Shown in pieces: positions 17,762 through 25,215 of a stretch of DNA of 57,869 nucleotides. The DNA is taken from NCBI RefSeq assembly GCF_026013525.1, contig NZ_JAPDRA010000015.1:1-57869 (forward strand), in the 5' to 3' direction. The DNA is from Sphingomonas canadensis (GTDB lineage Bacteria; Pseudomonadota; Alphaproteobacteria; Sphingomonadales; Sphingomonadaceae). Position 1 is the first letter of the stretch, and every line of letters begins with the position of its first letter. The notes under the pieces were generated by a model. The model worked only from the letters and a program-made list of their open reading frames with translations. It was not told the origin of the DNA and did not search any database. The translations under genes and the position numbers were made by a program.

Positions 17762-18427
17762 TCAGAGCCCGCGCGCCTCGAGCGTTTCGAGCAACAGCCG
17801 TTCGAAACCTTCGCGGCGGTTGCGGCGTGCGGCGATCAGCTTGCGGCGGTCGCGCTGGCGCAGCGCGGTGAGCAGCGAATGCTTGTTCACCACCTTGCGC
17901 TCCTCGCTCGCGCGGCGCGGCAAAGGGAGCAGGGCGCGGAAGCGATCCGTGAGCATCCACAGGCGCATCGCCTCGCGCATGATCGTCTTCTTCGGGCTCA
18001 GGTTGAAGATGATCGTATGGAATTCGCGATGTTCATCCCACCAGCGCGAACGGTCGCCCGCGTCCAGCAGGTCTTCCAGCCGCTGCGCACGCCGTTCGAG
18101 GTCCAAGAGGACTTCCTCCTCGGGCCACTCGATCGTGCGCATCAGCTCGTCCTCGATCATGTTGCGCAGGGTGAACAACTGTTCCGCCTCGTCGCGGGTG
18201 AGCTTGGTGACGAAGAAGCCACGGTTGGGATCATGCTCCACCACGCCTTCGGAGCTGAGCAGCTTCAAGGCCTCGCGCACGGGGACGCGGCTGGCCTGGA
18301 ACTGCTCGGCGAGTTCGGTCTGGCCCAGCCGCATCCCAGGGGCGAGCGTGCCCCGCGCGATAAGCGAACGTAGCTGGCTGGCGATTGCGGCGGGTACGCC
18401 CCGCTCCGTGCTGGTTTCGATCGTCAT
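17762..18427 (-). CDS. GntR-family regulator 1 (FadR/FCD subfamily)
   Basis: A 221-residue transcription factor. The winged helix-turn-helix covers residues 10-75 (LGQTELAEQFQASRVPVREALKLLSSEGVV). The FCD effector domain follows, with candidate metal-binding residues Asp and His in DEHREFH and a His in NKHSLLTAL. FCD domains typically sense a carboxylate ligand through the metal. The ATG at 18427 is chosen as the first Met at the usual distance from the HTH; longer forms run into the intergenic region. It is divergent from the GlxR-like gene and paralogous to the regulator at 26071. It is a good candidate for binding the 13-bp operator pairs found across the island. Confidence 0.87.
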   Translation of the reverse strand: MTIETSTERGVPAAIASQLRSLIARGTLAPGMRLGQTELAEQFQASRVPVREALKLLSSEGVVEHDPNRGFFVTKLTRDEAEQLFTLRNMIEDELMRTIEWPEEEVLLDLERRAQRLEDLLDAGDRSRWWDEHREFHTIIFNLSPKKTIMREAMRLWMLTDRFRALLPLPRRASEERKVVNKHSLLTALRQRDRRKLIAARRNRREGFERLLLETLEARGL

Positions 18428-18437
18428 ACGCAGGACA

Positions 18438-18514
18438 AATTGCCTACAAATTGCAGCAATGGCAATTGCGAACAGATAGGCTTGCAGAATCGCATAACTA
18501 AAGTGTAGGCAATT
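18438..18514. promoter_or_regulatory. Divergent regulatory region of GntR 1 with 11-bp inverted repeat
   Basis: AATTGCCTACA (18438-18448) and TGTAGGCAATT (18504-18514) are perfect inverted copies 55 bp apart. Inside, TCGCATAACTA (18490-18500) is one base from TNGTNNNACNA, and GTGTAGGCAAT begins 13 bp later. The layout suggests autoregulation of the GntR gene together with control of the divergent operon, possibly by DNA looping. This is inferred. Confidence 0.5.
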
Positions 18515-18542
18515 CTGAGGTTGAGTGGAGGAGAGACGGCCC

Positions 18543-19430
18543 GTGGCGAACATCGGATTCATCGGGCTGGGCATCATGGGAATGCCGATGGCAGGCCACC
18601 TGATCGCCGCCGGGCACCAGCTCTTCGTCTCTTCCCGCAGCGCGCGCGCAGCCGAGGCGGTAGCGCTGGGCGCCACCGCATGCGACGGAAATGCCGCGAT
18701 CGCGCGCGCAGCCGACATCATCATCACCATGGTGCCCGACACGCCCGAGGTGGAGCAGGTGCTGTTCGGCGCGGACGGCGTGGCGGAGGGACTGTCGCCG
18801 GGCAAGCTGGTGATCGACATGAGCTCGATCTCGCCGCTCGCCACCAAGGATTTCGCCGCGCGCATCGCCGCGCTGGGCGCCGATTATGTCGACGCGCCGG
18901 TTTCGGGCGGCGAGGTGGGAGCCAAGGCCGCTACGCTCACCATCATGGCCGGCGGCGGCGACGCCGCCTTCGCCCGCGCGCTCCCGCTGTTCGAGGCGAT
19001 GGGCAAGAACATCACCCATGTGGGCGGCAGCGGCGCGGGGCAGACCGCGAAGGTGGCCAACCAGATAATCGTCGCGCTCAACATCGCAGCGGTGGGCGAG
19101 GCGCTGCTGTTCGCGGCCAAGGCCGGCGCCGATCCCGCCAAGGTGCGCGAGGCGCTGCTGGGCGGGTTCGCCAGCTCGCGCGTGCTGGAGGTGCATGGCG
19201 AGCGCATGCTGAAGCGCAGCTTCACCCCCGGATTCCGCATCGATCTGCACCACAAGGATCTGGCGCTCGCGCTGTCCGGCGCCAACGCGCTCGGCCTGCC
19301 GCTGCCGCAGACTGCGTTCTGCCAGCAACTTTTGAACAGCGCCCGCGGCAATGGCGAAGGCGGGCTGGACCATTCCGCGATCGTCCGCCAGCTCGAACGG
19401 CTGGCGGGCCACAGCCTGGGAGACGAATGA
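18543..19430 (+). CDS. 3-hydroxyisobutyrate/2-hydroxy-3-oxopropionate reductase-like dehydrogenase
   Basis: A 295-residue NAD(P)-dependent beta-hydroxyacid dehydrogenase. The Rossmann motif IGFIGLGIMGMPMA is at the N-terminus, the substrate signature DAPVSGGEVGAKAATLTIMAGG near residue 120, and the catalytic Lys in GAGQTAKVANQ near 170. The pattern best resembles tartronate semialdehyde reductase (GlxR/GarR). Start: GTG at 18543 is preferred over GTG at 18525 because GGAGGAGAG lies seven bases before it. The stop overlaps the following SnoaL-lipoprotein start by four bases (ATGA). A glycerate-3-kinase-like gene occurs at 39112, which could complete a tartronate semialdehyde to 3-phosphoglycerate route. 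Confidence 0.82.
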   Translation: MANIGFIGLGIMGMPMAGHLIAAGHQLFVSSRSARAAEAVALGATACDGNAAIARAADIIITMVPDTPEVEQVLFGADGVAEGLSPGKLVIDMSSISPLATKDFAARIAALGADYVDAPVSGGEVGAKAATLTIMAGGGDAAFARALPLFEAMGKNITHVGGSGAGQTAKVANQIIVALNIAAVGEALLFAAKAGADPAKVREALLGGFASSRVLEVHGERMLKRSFTPGFRIDLHHKDLALALSGANALGLPLPQTAFCQQLLNSARGNGEGGLDHSAIVRQLERLAGHSLGDE

Positions 19431-20407
19431 TGCGCCGCTGGACGATCGCCGCCACCATTGCGGGCATCGCGCTCGCAGGATGCGCACATGCGCAGCAGGC
19501 CCCTGCCCCCGCCGCGACCGCTGCCAGCGACGCGGAAGCCGCGCACCGCGCGCAGACCGAGGCGACCCGCGCGGTGGCAATGGCGTTCCTCAACCGCTAT
19601 TTCATCGAGCACAACTTCGGCGCCTATGCCGAATTCGCGCATCCCGATTTCATCCAGCACAACCCGAAGATCGCCAACGGCGTGGCCGGGCATCGCGCCT
19701 ATTTCGCCAAGATATTCGGCGCGCCCAAGCCCGATCCGGCCCCGCCCCCGCCCCGCCATGTGACCGACATGGTGCTGGTCGACGGTGACCTGTTCTCGGT
19801 AATGCATCACAGCGTCGATTCCACCGGCGCCGCGCGCCTGTTCGTCGATATCTGGCGCGTCGCCGACGGCAAGATCGCCGAGCATTGGGACGTTATCCAG
19901 GACATCCCGGCCACCTCCGCGCACGGCAACGGCATGGCCTGCGGCAATTACGAGACCTGGGAGCGCGCCCAGGCCTGGGCCGACAGCATCGTCAATCCCA
20001 CCTGCGGCCGCCCCGATCCCGCATCAAAGCGCGCAGATTCGCTCAAGACCTTTCAAGACTATGTGGCGCAGGTCGGCGCGGGCGACGTGTTCGGCGCGAT
20101 CGAGCGCTATCTGTCCGCCGGCTACCGCCAGCACAGCCCGGTGATCGGGGACGGCAAGCAGGGCGCGATCGACTATCTGCGCCGCGAATGGGGCGACCTT
20201 TCCGGCCCGAAGCCCAGCCTGGGGCCGCAGCGCATCGTCGCCGAGGGCGACTATGTGCTGGTCCACTACATCCTGACCGACGGCGCGACGGGCAAGCAAT
20301 CGGCCCAGGTCGACGTTTTCCGCATCCGCGGCGGCCAGATCAGCGAACATTGGGACCTGAAGCAGCCGGTGCCGGAGAAGACGGAGAGCGGCAACCCGAT
20401 GTGGTGA
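19427..20407 (+). CDS. Exported tandem SnoaL-like (NTF2-fold) protein 1
   Basis: A 326-residue protein with a lipoprotein-type signal (IALAGC, Cys about residue 19) and two successive SnoaL/NTF2-like domains, about residues 45-170 and 200-326. Each ends with the same element: AEHWDVIQDIP in the first, SEHWDLKQPVP in the second. The linker between them holds two cysteines, in MACGNY and NPTCGRPD, also present in the paralogue at 52760, so a structural disulfide is likely. SnoaL-like folds bind small hydrophobic ligands and some are isomerases or cyclases; no reaction is assigned. It is translationally coupled to the GlxR-like gene. Confidence 0.78.
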   Translation: MMRRWTIAATIAGIALAGCAHAQQAPAPAATAASDAEAAHRAQTEATRAVAMAFLNRYFIEHNFGAYAEFAHPDFIQHNPKIANGVAGHRAYFAKIFGAPKPDPAPPPPRHVTDMVLVDGDLFSVMHHSVDSTGAARLFVDIWRVADGKIAEHWDVIQDIPATSAHGNGMACGNYETWERAQAWADSIVNPTCGRPDPASKRADSLKTFQDYVAQVGAGDVFGAIERYLSAGYRQHSPVIGDGKQGAIDYLRREWGDLSGPKPSLGPQRIVAEGDYVLVHYILTDGATGKQSAQVDVFRIRGGQISEHWDLKQPVPEKTESGNPMW

Positions 20408-20413
20408 CGCCGA

Positions 20414-20440
20414 CCCGCCCCCCCGCGGCGCGGGGGCGGG
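20414..20440. terminator. GC hairpin between convergent genes
   Basis: CCCGCCCCC (20414-20422) pairs with GGGGGCGGG (20432-20440). It lies between the convergent stops of the SnoaL lipoprotein and the MBL hydrolase. There is no U-run. Confidence 0.45.
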
Positions 20441-20449
20441 ACGCGCGGC

Positions 20450-21331
20450 CTATTCCAGGAATTCGAACCGGAAGACCTCGCCATCGCCGCGCACATGGCC
20501 GGCGCAGGGATCGCGGAAATGCGCCGGGAACACCACCGTACCGGTGTCCGCGCAGGCGCTCAGCAGGCGGCGGCGCTGGTGCGACGCCTCCGCCCCGTCC
20601 TCGTCGGCGAAGAACACCAGGTCCGGCCGGACGAGCTGGATGGGGTGGTGGAAGCAATCGCCGGGGAACACCGCATGGCCGCCGCCGCGCTGGGCGTGGA
20701 TCGCCACCAATCCCGGCGAATGGCCGCTGATATCCTCCAGCCAGATGCCGTCGCCGATCTCGCGATGCGCGACGTGATCGGTCTCCACCAGGTCCGCCAG
20801 CCCGGCCGAGACGACCGGCAGCACGCTGTCTTCAAACGCGCCGCGGTGCATCTCCTCCGCGTCGTCCTGGCTCCAGTGCTCATATTCCTTGCGGCTGAAC
20901 ACGTAGCGCGCGTTGGGGAAGGTCGGCACCCAGCGGCCATTCTCCAGCCGCGTGTTCCAGCCGACATGATCGGCGTGGAGATGGGTACACATCACCATAT
21001 GGATGTCCCCGGGCTGCAGCCCGAGCGCGGCCAGATGCTCCAGCCATGGCGTTTCCAGATTGTTGGCGAAGGGCATGCCGCGCGTCTTGTGGTTGCCATT
21101 GCAGGCATCGACCAGGATGTTGAGGCCATCGAGCCGCAACACATAGCTCTGCACGCTTAGCTTCATATGGCATTGCGCCGGATCGTCGGACAGTTCCTCG
21201 CTCCAATGCCACGGCTTCATCCGCGCCAGGTCGGCGGCGGTGACGCCGGGAAGCGCCATCGGCATCGGCATCGATCCGTCCATTTCCCACACGCGATCGA
21301 CGCGCATCGCGCCGAGCCGAACCTGCCGCAT
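20450..21331 (-). CDS. Metallo-beta-lactamase-fold hydrolase
   Basis: A 293-residue MBL-fold protein with the dinuclear metal motif THLHADHVGW near residue 110 and further candidate ligands in DISGHSPG, PGDCFHHP and PAHFRDP. It has no signal peptide. Members hydrolyse lactones, thioesters or phosphoesters; a lactonase acting on a ring-cleavage product would fit, but this is inference. The ATG at 21331 follows GGGGAGGAATGGC, ruling out the 51-codon longer frame. It is divergent from the single-domain SnoaL gene across a gap with an operator pair. Confidence 0.84.
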   Translation of the reverse strand: MRQVRLGAMRVDRVWEMDGSMPMPMALPGVTAADLARMKPWHWSEELSDDPAQCHMKLSVQSYVLRLDGLNILVDACNGNHKTRGMPFANNLETPWLEHLAALGLQPGDIHMVMCTHLHADHVGWNTRLENGRWVPTFPNARYVFSRKEYEHWSQDDAEEMHRGAFEDSVLPVVSAGLADLVETDHVAHREIGDGIWLEDISGHSPGLVAIHAQRGGGHAVFPGDCFHHPIQLVRPDLVFFADEDGAEASHQRRRLLSACADTGTVVFPAHFRDPCAGHVRGDGEVFRFEFLE

Positions 21332-21365
21332 GCCATTCCTCCCCTGGATCGAAATCGTTGCAGGA

Positions 21366-21389
21366 TGATTAGTCAATCTTGTATCCGAT
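21366..21389 (+). promoter_or_regulatory. Operator pair, 13-bp repeat, between MBL hydrolase and SnoaL genes
   Basis: TGATTAGTCAA (21366-21376) and TTGTATCCGAT (21379-21389) are at 13-bp spacing in the divergent gap 21332-21432. Both resemble TNGTNNNACNA with one or more deviations. Confidence 0.48.
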
Positions 21390-21432
21390 TCAAGGCGGAT
21401 ACCGCTATGCCGCCACGGAGAGGATCGCCGCC

Positions 21433-21891
21433 ATGCCCTTGCCCCCGCCCTCCGTCCCCCAGACCGAAGCCGAGCGGCTGGCATTCCCCGAGGACGATCC
21501 TTCGCCGCTGGCGGTCGTCAACCGCTTCAACCAGCTAGCTTTCTTCGATCGCAAGCCGGTGGCGGCGATGCGTCGTTACCTCGCCCCCGGCTTTATCGAG
21601 CGCTACCCGGACTTCGCCGCTCCCGACGAACCCGCCAGCGACAAGGAGGCCGCGATCGGCTTTTTCGAAACGCGCGGGTGGAAGGAGGGCGAAGGCAATG
21701 TCAGCACCGTCTATCAGGTGCTCGCCGACGGGGACCGGGTCATGGTGTTCCACCATATGACACGCGGCCCGGGCGATCCGGGCCTGGCATTTGTCGACAT
21801 CTTCCGCGTGCGCGACGGGCTGATCGTCGAGCATTGGGCGGTGGGCCAGCCGGTATCGGACAAGCGATCCGGGCGGCACCCGATGTTCTGA
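21433..21891 (+). CDS. SnoaL-like single-domain protein
   Basis: A 152-residue NTF2-fold protein with no signal peptide. The C-terminal element VEHWAVGQPV.. followed by SGRHPMF matches the end of the double-SnoaL lipoproteins, so it belongs to the same local family but is cytoplasmic. The ATG at 21433 has a GGAGAGG site; the upstream in-frame ATG at 21379 falls inside the operator and is rejected. Its function is unknown; a role in isomerisation or ligand binding is possible. Confidence 0.72.
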   Translation: MPLPPPSVPQTEAERLAFPEDDPSPLAVVNRFNQLAFFDRKPVAAMRRYLAPGFIERYPDFAAPDEPASDKEAAIGFFETRGWKEGEGNVSTVYQVLADGDRVMVFHHMTRGPGDPGLAFVDIFRVRDGLIVEHWAVGQPVSDKRSGRHPMF

Positions 21892-21927
21892 TCGCGGTCG
21901 CGCGCAACATTGACCCGTTCGCGCTGA

Positions 21928-21950
21928 TCGGTATACGAAATCGTATTCAA
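21928..21950 (+). promoter_or_regulatory. Operator-like palindrome upstream of LigJ-like operon
   Basis: TCGGTATACGA (21928-21938) and ATCGTATTCAA (21940-21950) are related at 12-bp spacing. ATACGA (21933-21938) and TCGTAT (21941-21946) form a perfect inverted repeat. It lies about 36 bp before the ATG. Confidence 0.5.
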
Positions 21951-21985
21951 TAACCTGCTTCAATTTCGCGAGAGGGGTTTCGGCG

Positions 21986-22996
21986 ATGATCATTGACTGT
22001 CACGGCCATGTCAGCGCGCCGGCGGAGCTGTGGGTCTACAAGTCGCTGCTGCTTTCGCACCGCGGCGAGCATGGCAAGCGCTTCCCGGACCTGACCGACG
22101 AGGAGATCCTCGCCTATACCAACAAGAAGGAGATGGCGCCGTGCGGCCATCTCGACATGCTCGATCGCGTGGGCACCGACTATCAGTTGCTCAGCCCCCG
22201 TCCCTTCCAGATGATGCATTCGGAAAAGCCCGAATATCTGGTCCATTGGTTCACGGAGGCGACCAACGACATCATCGCGCGCCAGTGCCAGTTGCTGCCC
22301 GATCGCTTCGCCCCGATCTGCGGCCTGCCCCAGGCAGCGGGCGAGCCGGTGGAAAATGTGCTGCCGGAGCTGGAACGCTGCGTGTCGCGGCTGGGCTTCA
22401 AGGGCTGCCTGCTCAATCCCGATCCCTATGAAAACAGCGGCACCGAGCCGCCGCCGATGGGCGACCGCTATTGGTATCCGCTGTACGAGAAGCTGTGCGA
22501 GCTGGACGTGCCGGCGCATATCCACTCCGCCGGGTCGCGATCGCGCCGCGCCCCCTATACGCTCAACTTCCTGCTCGAAGAGACGATGGCCGCCTATGGC
22601 CTGGTCGAAAGCGACGTGTTCAAGGATTTCCCGGACCTGAAGATCGTCGTCAGCCATGGCGGCGGGGCGATCCCGTTCCACATCGGCCGCTTCCGCGCCT
22701 CGGGCCTGCGCCGCGGCGAGGAGTTCCTGGACCGGCTGCGCAAACTCTATTTCGATACCGTGCTCTATTCGGAAGAGGCGCTGCAGCTTCTGATCAAGAC
22801 CGTGGGGCACGATCGCTGCCTGTTCGGCGCGGAATGCCCGGGCGTGGGTTCGGCGGTCGATCCGGCGACGGGCAAGACGCTGGACGATATCGCGCCGTTC
22901 ATCACCGGCTTCGACTGGCTGACGCAGGAACAGAAGGACGGCATCATGTTCGGCAACGCGATGGCGCTGTTCAAGCTCGATCCGCCGAAGAAATGA
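21986..22996 (+). CDS. LigJ-like amidohydrolase (4-oxalomesaconate hydratase family)
   Basis: A 336-residue amidohydrolase-superfamily protein resembling 4-oxalomesaconate hydratase (LigJ) of the protocatechuate 4,5-cleavage pathway. Landmarks are the HxH motif in IIDCHGHVS, ELERCVSRLGFKGCLLNPDP, RYWYPLYEKLCELDVPAHIH, IVVSHGGGAIPFH and the late FGAECPGVGSAVDP. In LigJ the enzyme adds water to 4-oxalomesaconate to give 4-carboxy-4-hydroxy-2-oxoadipate, the substrate of an RraA-type aldolase. Here the next gene is exactly such an aldolase, overlapping by four bases (ATGA), which strongly supports the pathway. The true substrate may carry other groups. Confidence 0.83.
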   Translation: MIIDCHGHVSAPAELWVYKSLLLSHRGEHGKRFPDLTDEEILAYTNKKEMAPCGHLDMLDRVGTDYQLLSPRPFQMMHSEKPEYLVHWFTEATNDIIARQCQLLPDRFAPICGLPQAAGEPVENVLPELERCVSRLGFKGCLLNPDPYENSGTEPPPMGDRYWYPLYEKLCELDVPAHIHSAGSRSRRAPYTLNFLLEETMAAYGLVESDVFKDFPDLKIVVSHGGGAIPFHIGRFRASGLRRGEEFLDRLRKLYFDTVLYSEEALQLLIKTVGHDRCLFGAECPGVGSAVDPATGKTLDDIAPFITGFDWLTQEQKDGIMFGNAMALFKLDPPKK

Positions 22997-23658
22997 GCGG
23001 CCTGGCGGACACGCTGGCGCGGCTGGCGGCGATCGACACCTGCGCGCTTTCCGACGCGCTCGACAAGCTGGGGCTCGCAGGCCAGGTCACCGGGCTGCGC
23101 CGCGAATCCGGTGCCGGCCGCGTGGCGGGCGTGGCGGTGACGGTGAAGCTCGGCACGGGCGATCCGCCGCCGGGGCCGCCCACGCACCTGGGCTGCAACG
23201 CGATCGAGGCGGCGGACGCGAACACGATCATCGTCGTCGAGCAGCGTACCGGCGTGGAGGCGGGCTGCTGGGGCGGGCTACTGACGCGCGGGGCGATCCA
23301 TGCGGGCGTGCGCGCGGTGGTGGCCGATGGCCCGGTGCGCGACATCGACGAGGCGCGCGAGCTGGGCTTCGCCGTCTTCACCAACCGGCTGACCTGCCTC
23401 ACCGCCCGCGCCCGCGTGGTGGAGAAGGCAACCAATGTGCCGGTCGAGATCGGCACCGTCACCGTCCACCCCGGCGATCTGATCGTGGCGGACGGCAGCG
23501 CGGTTATCGTCATCCGCCCCGAAGACGCCGATGCCGTGCTGACGGCCGCCGAGGGCATCGTCGCGCGCGAGGCGGCGATGATCGCGGAGATCGCGCGCGG
23601 CACCCGCATGGGCGCGGTGCTGGGCGGCAACTACGAACATATGCTTCAGAAGGACTGA
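22993..23658 (+). CDS. RraA-family aldolase 1 (HMG/CHA aldolase-like)
   Basis: A 221-residue RraA-fold protein of the class II 4-hydroxy-4-methyl-2-oxoglutarate / 4-carboxy-4-hydroxy-2-oxoadipate aldolases. The catalytic metal/Arg segment is VVADGPVRDIDEARELGFAVF (Arg-Asp pair), with Gly-rich GGLLTRGAIHAG before it. Activity in family members is pyruvate-forming C-C cleavage with Mg2+. It is coupled to the LigJ-like gene by an ATGA overlap and followed by a second RraA gene after two bases. That arrangement matches the end of a protocatechuate/gallate 4,5-cleavage route yielding pyruvate and oxaloacetate. Confidence 0.83.
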   Translation: MSGLADTLARLAAIDTCALSDALDKLGLAGQVTGLRRESGAGRVAGVAVTVKLGTGDPPPGPPTHLGCNAIEAADANTIIVVEQRTGVEAGCWGGLLTRGAIHAGVRAVVADGPVRDIDEARELGFAVFTNRLTCLTARARVVEKATNVPVEIGTVTVHPGDLIVADGSAVIVIRPEDADAVLTAAEGIVAREAAMIAEIARGTRMGAVLGGNYEHMLQKD

Positions 23659-23660
23659 TC

Positions 23661-24314
23661 ATGGCCGATACCAACGTCACCCGCGCGGCCGCGCTGGATA
23701 CGGCGACGCTGTCGGACGCGCTGGATCGCCTTGGGATCGTTGGGCAATGCTACGGCATATCGGGCCGCGATCCGGGGTTCCGGATGGCGGGCCGCGCGTT
23801 CACGATGATCTGCGGCCCGGCGGGCAAGCCGGCGGGGACGGTGGGCGACTATATCGACGACGTGCCCGACGGGCATGTGGTGGTGATCGACAACGGCGGG
23901 CGCGACGACGCGACGATCTGGGGCGACATCCTGACCGAGATCGCGCACCGGCGCCGCCTGGCGGGGACGCTGATCGACGGGATCAGCCGCGATGTCGCGC
24001 TGTGCCGCGAGCTTGGCTATCCGGTCTTCTCCAAGGGCCATTGGATGCGCACCGGCAAGGATCGCGTCCAGGTGGAACGGATGGATTGTCCGGTGAACAT
24101 CGGCGGCGCGCGCGTGGCGCCGGGCGACCTGATCCGCGGCGACGCCGATGGCGTGGTGGTAATCCCCCGCGAGCATGAGGACGCCGTCCTCGCCGCCGCA
24201 GAGGAGATCCACGCCGCCGAGGAACGCATCCGCGCCGCCTGCCGCTCCGGCATGCGCCTCGACGACGCACGCAAGCAGTTCAAATACCACTCGCTGCAGA
24301 CCCGGCGGGACTAA
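23661..24314 (+). CDS. RraA-family aldolase 2
   Basis: A 217-residue paralogue of the preceding gene, though quite diverged. The active segment is TLIDGISRDVALCRELGYPVF with the Arg-Asp pair kept; it also has NGGRDDATIWGDILTEIAHRRRLAG and VAPGDLIRGDADGVVVIP. The ATG follows the first aldolase stop by two bases with an AAGGA site. The two may form a hetero-oligomer (RraA proteins are trimers or hexamers), or each may handle a different 4-hydroxy-2-oxoacid. Its TAA overlaps the TAG of the convergent LigI-like gene. Confidence 0.82.
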   Translation: MADTNVTRAAALDTATLSDALDRLGIVGQCYGISGRDPGFRMAGRAFTMICGPAGKPAGTVGDYIDDVPDGHVVVIDNGGRDDATIWGDILTEIAHRRRLAGTLIDGISRDVALCRELGYPVFSKGHWMRTGKDRVQVERMDCPVNIGGARVAPGDLIRGDADGVVVIPREHEDAVLAAAEEIHAAEERIRAACRSGMRLDDARKQFKYHSLQTRRD

Positions 24315-25165
24315 TCGAACCCGAACAATCGCGCCGCGGCGCCGCCCAGCACCGCCTGCCACCCGGCCGCGTCCAGCCCCTCAGCGGCGGCCACTGCATT
24401 TGCGGCAGCCTGCTCCGGCACCATGCCGGCGGGCAGCACATCGCTGCCCCAGCACAGCCGGCCGGCGCCGGCGATCGCCGCATAGCGGGCGATCGCGGCG
24501 GGCGGATTGATCCCGGCGCGGTCCAGCCGCCCGAGCGTCATCTCGCTGAACTTGAAGATGACGCCCGGCCGCTCCGCCAGCCGCGCCAACGCCGCATCCA
24601 CGCCGAAATCGGGGGCGCCCTGTTCCACCGCGGCGCCGCCGATATTGTCGAGCAGCACCGGCACCTCCGCGAACTCGGCCGCCAGCGCCGCCAGCGCCTC
24701 CAGCCCGGCCGCGCGGTTCCAGGGAAAGACATGGACATCGGCGATTCCTCCCCTTTCAGCGAGAAGCCGCCACAGGCTCCGCGCGCCCTCCCCCGCCAGC
24801 CAGCCCAGGTCCGCCCCCTTTCGCGGCTCCATGAAGCGCAGCCCCGCGACGCCCGGCGAGGCAAGCAGCCCGGCCGCCGTCGCCGCGCAATCCGCCGCGT
24901 CCGTATCCACCGTGCAGAGCGCGCGCAGCCGCGGATCGGCCGCGGCGGTCTGCGCCACCAGCCGGTTGTCGAACCCGTGGAGGCGTCCGCGCTGCACCAG
25001 CACCGCGCCCCTGAGTGCGCCACCGTCAAGCGCCCGCGCCAGCCCCGCGGGCGAGAGGAAACCCTCCAGCTCCCCGGGCTCCAGCGGCGCGGCATCGGCG
25101 GCGAGCGGATAGCGGGCCAGATCGGTGCTGGCGATCAGTGCGTGGCAATCGATGAGGAAGGTCAT
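24311..25165 (-). CDS. LigI-like amidohydrolase A with altered metal/active-site motif
   Basis: A 284-residue TIM-barrel protein of the PDC hydrolase-like amidohydrolase family. Kept features are VLVQRGRLHGFDN, GLRFMEPRKGADLGW, DVHVFPWNRAAGLEAL, FKFSEMTLGRLDRAGI and CWGSDVLP with its Asp. Two canonical positions are changed: the N-terminal HxH reads CHAL (second His to Leu), and the usual DHxG reads DNIGG (His to Asn); its relative at 34182 has HAH and DHFG. It may have a different reaction, a lost metal, or no catalysis. The ATG at 25165 follows AGGAA. It is convergent with RraA 2. Confidence 0.76.
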   Translation of the reverse strand: MTFLIDCHALIASTDLARYPLAADAAPLEPGELEGFLSPAGLARALDGGALRGAVLVQRGRLHGFDNRLVAQTAAADPRLRALCTVDTDAADCAATAAGLLASPGVAGLRFMEPRKGADLGWLAGEGARSLWRLLAERGGIADVHVFPWNRAAGLEALAALAAEFAEVPVLLDNIGGAAVEQGAPDFGVDAALARLAERPGVIFKFSEMTLGRLDRAGINPPAAIARYAAIAGAGRLCWGSDVLPAGMVPEQAAANAVAAAEGLDAAGWQAVLGGAAARLFGFD

Positions 25166-25215
25166 GGCATGTTCCTGGGGATGATGGCGCGGCCGGCGCA
25201 TGCTAGGCCGGGCGC

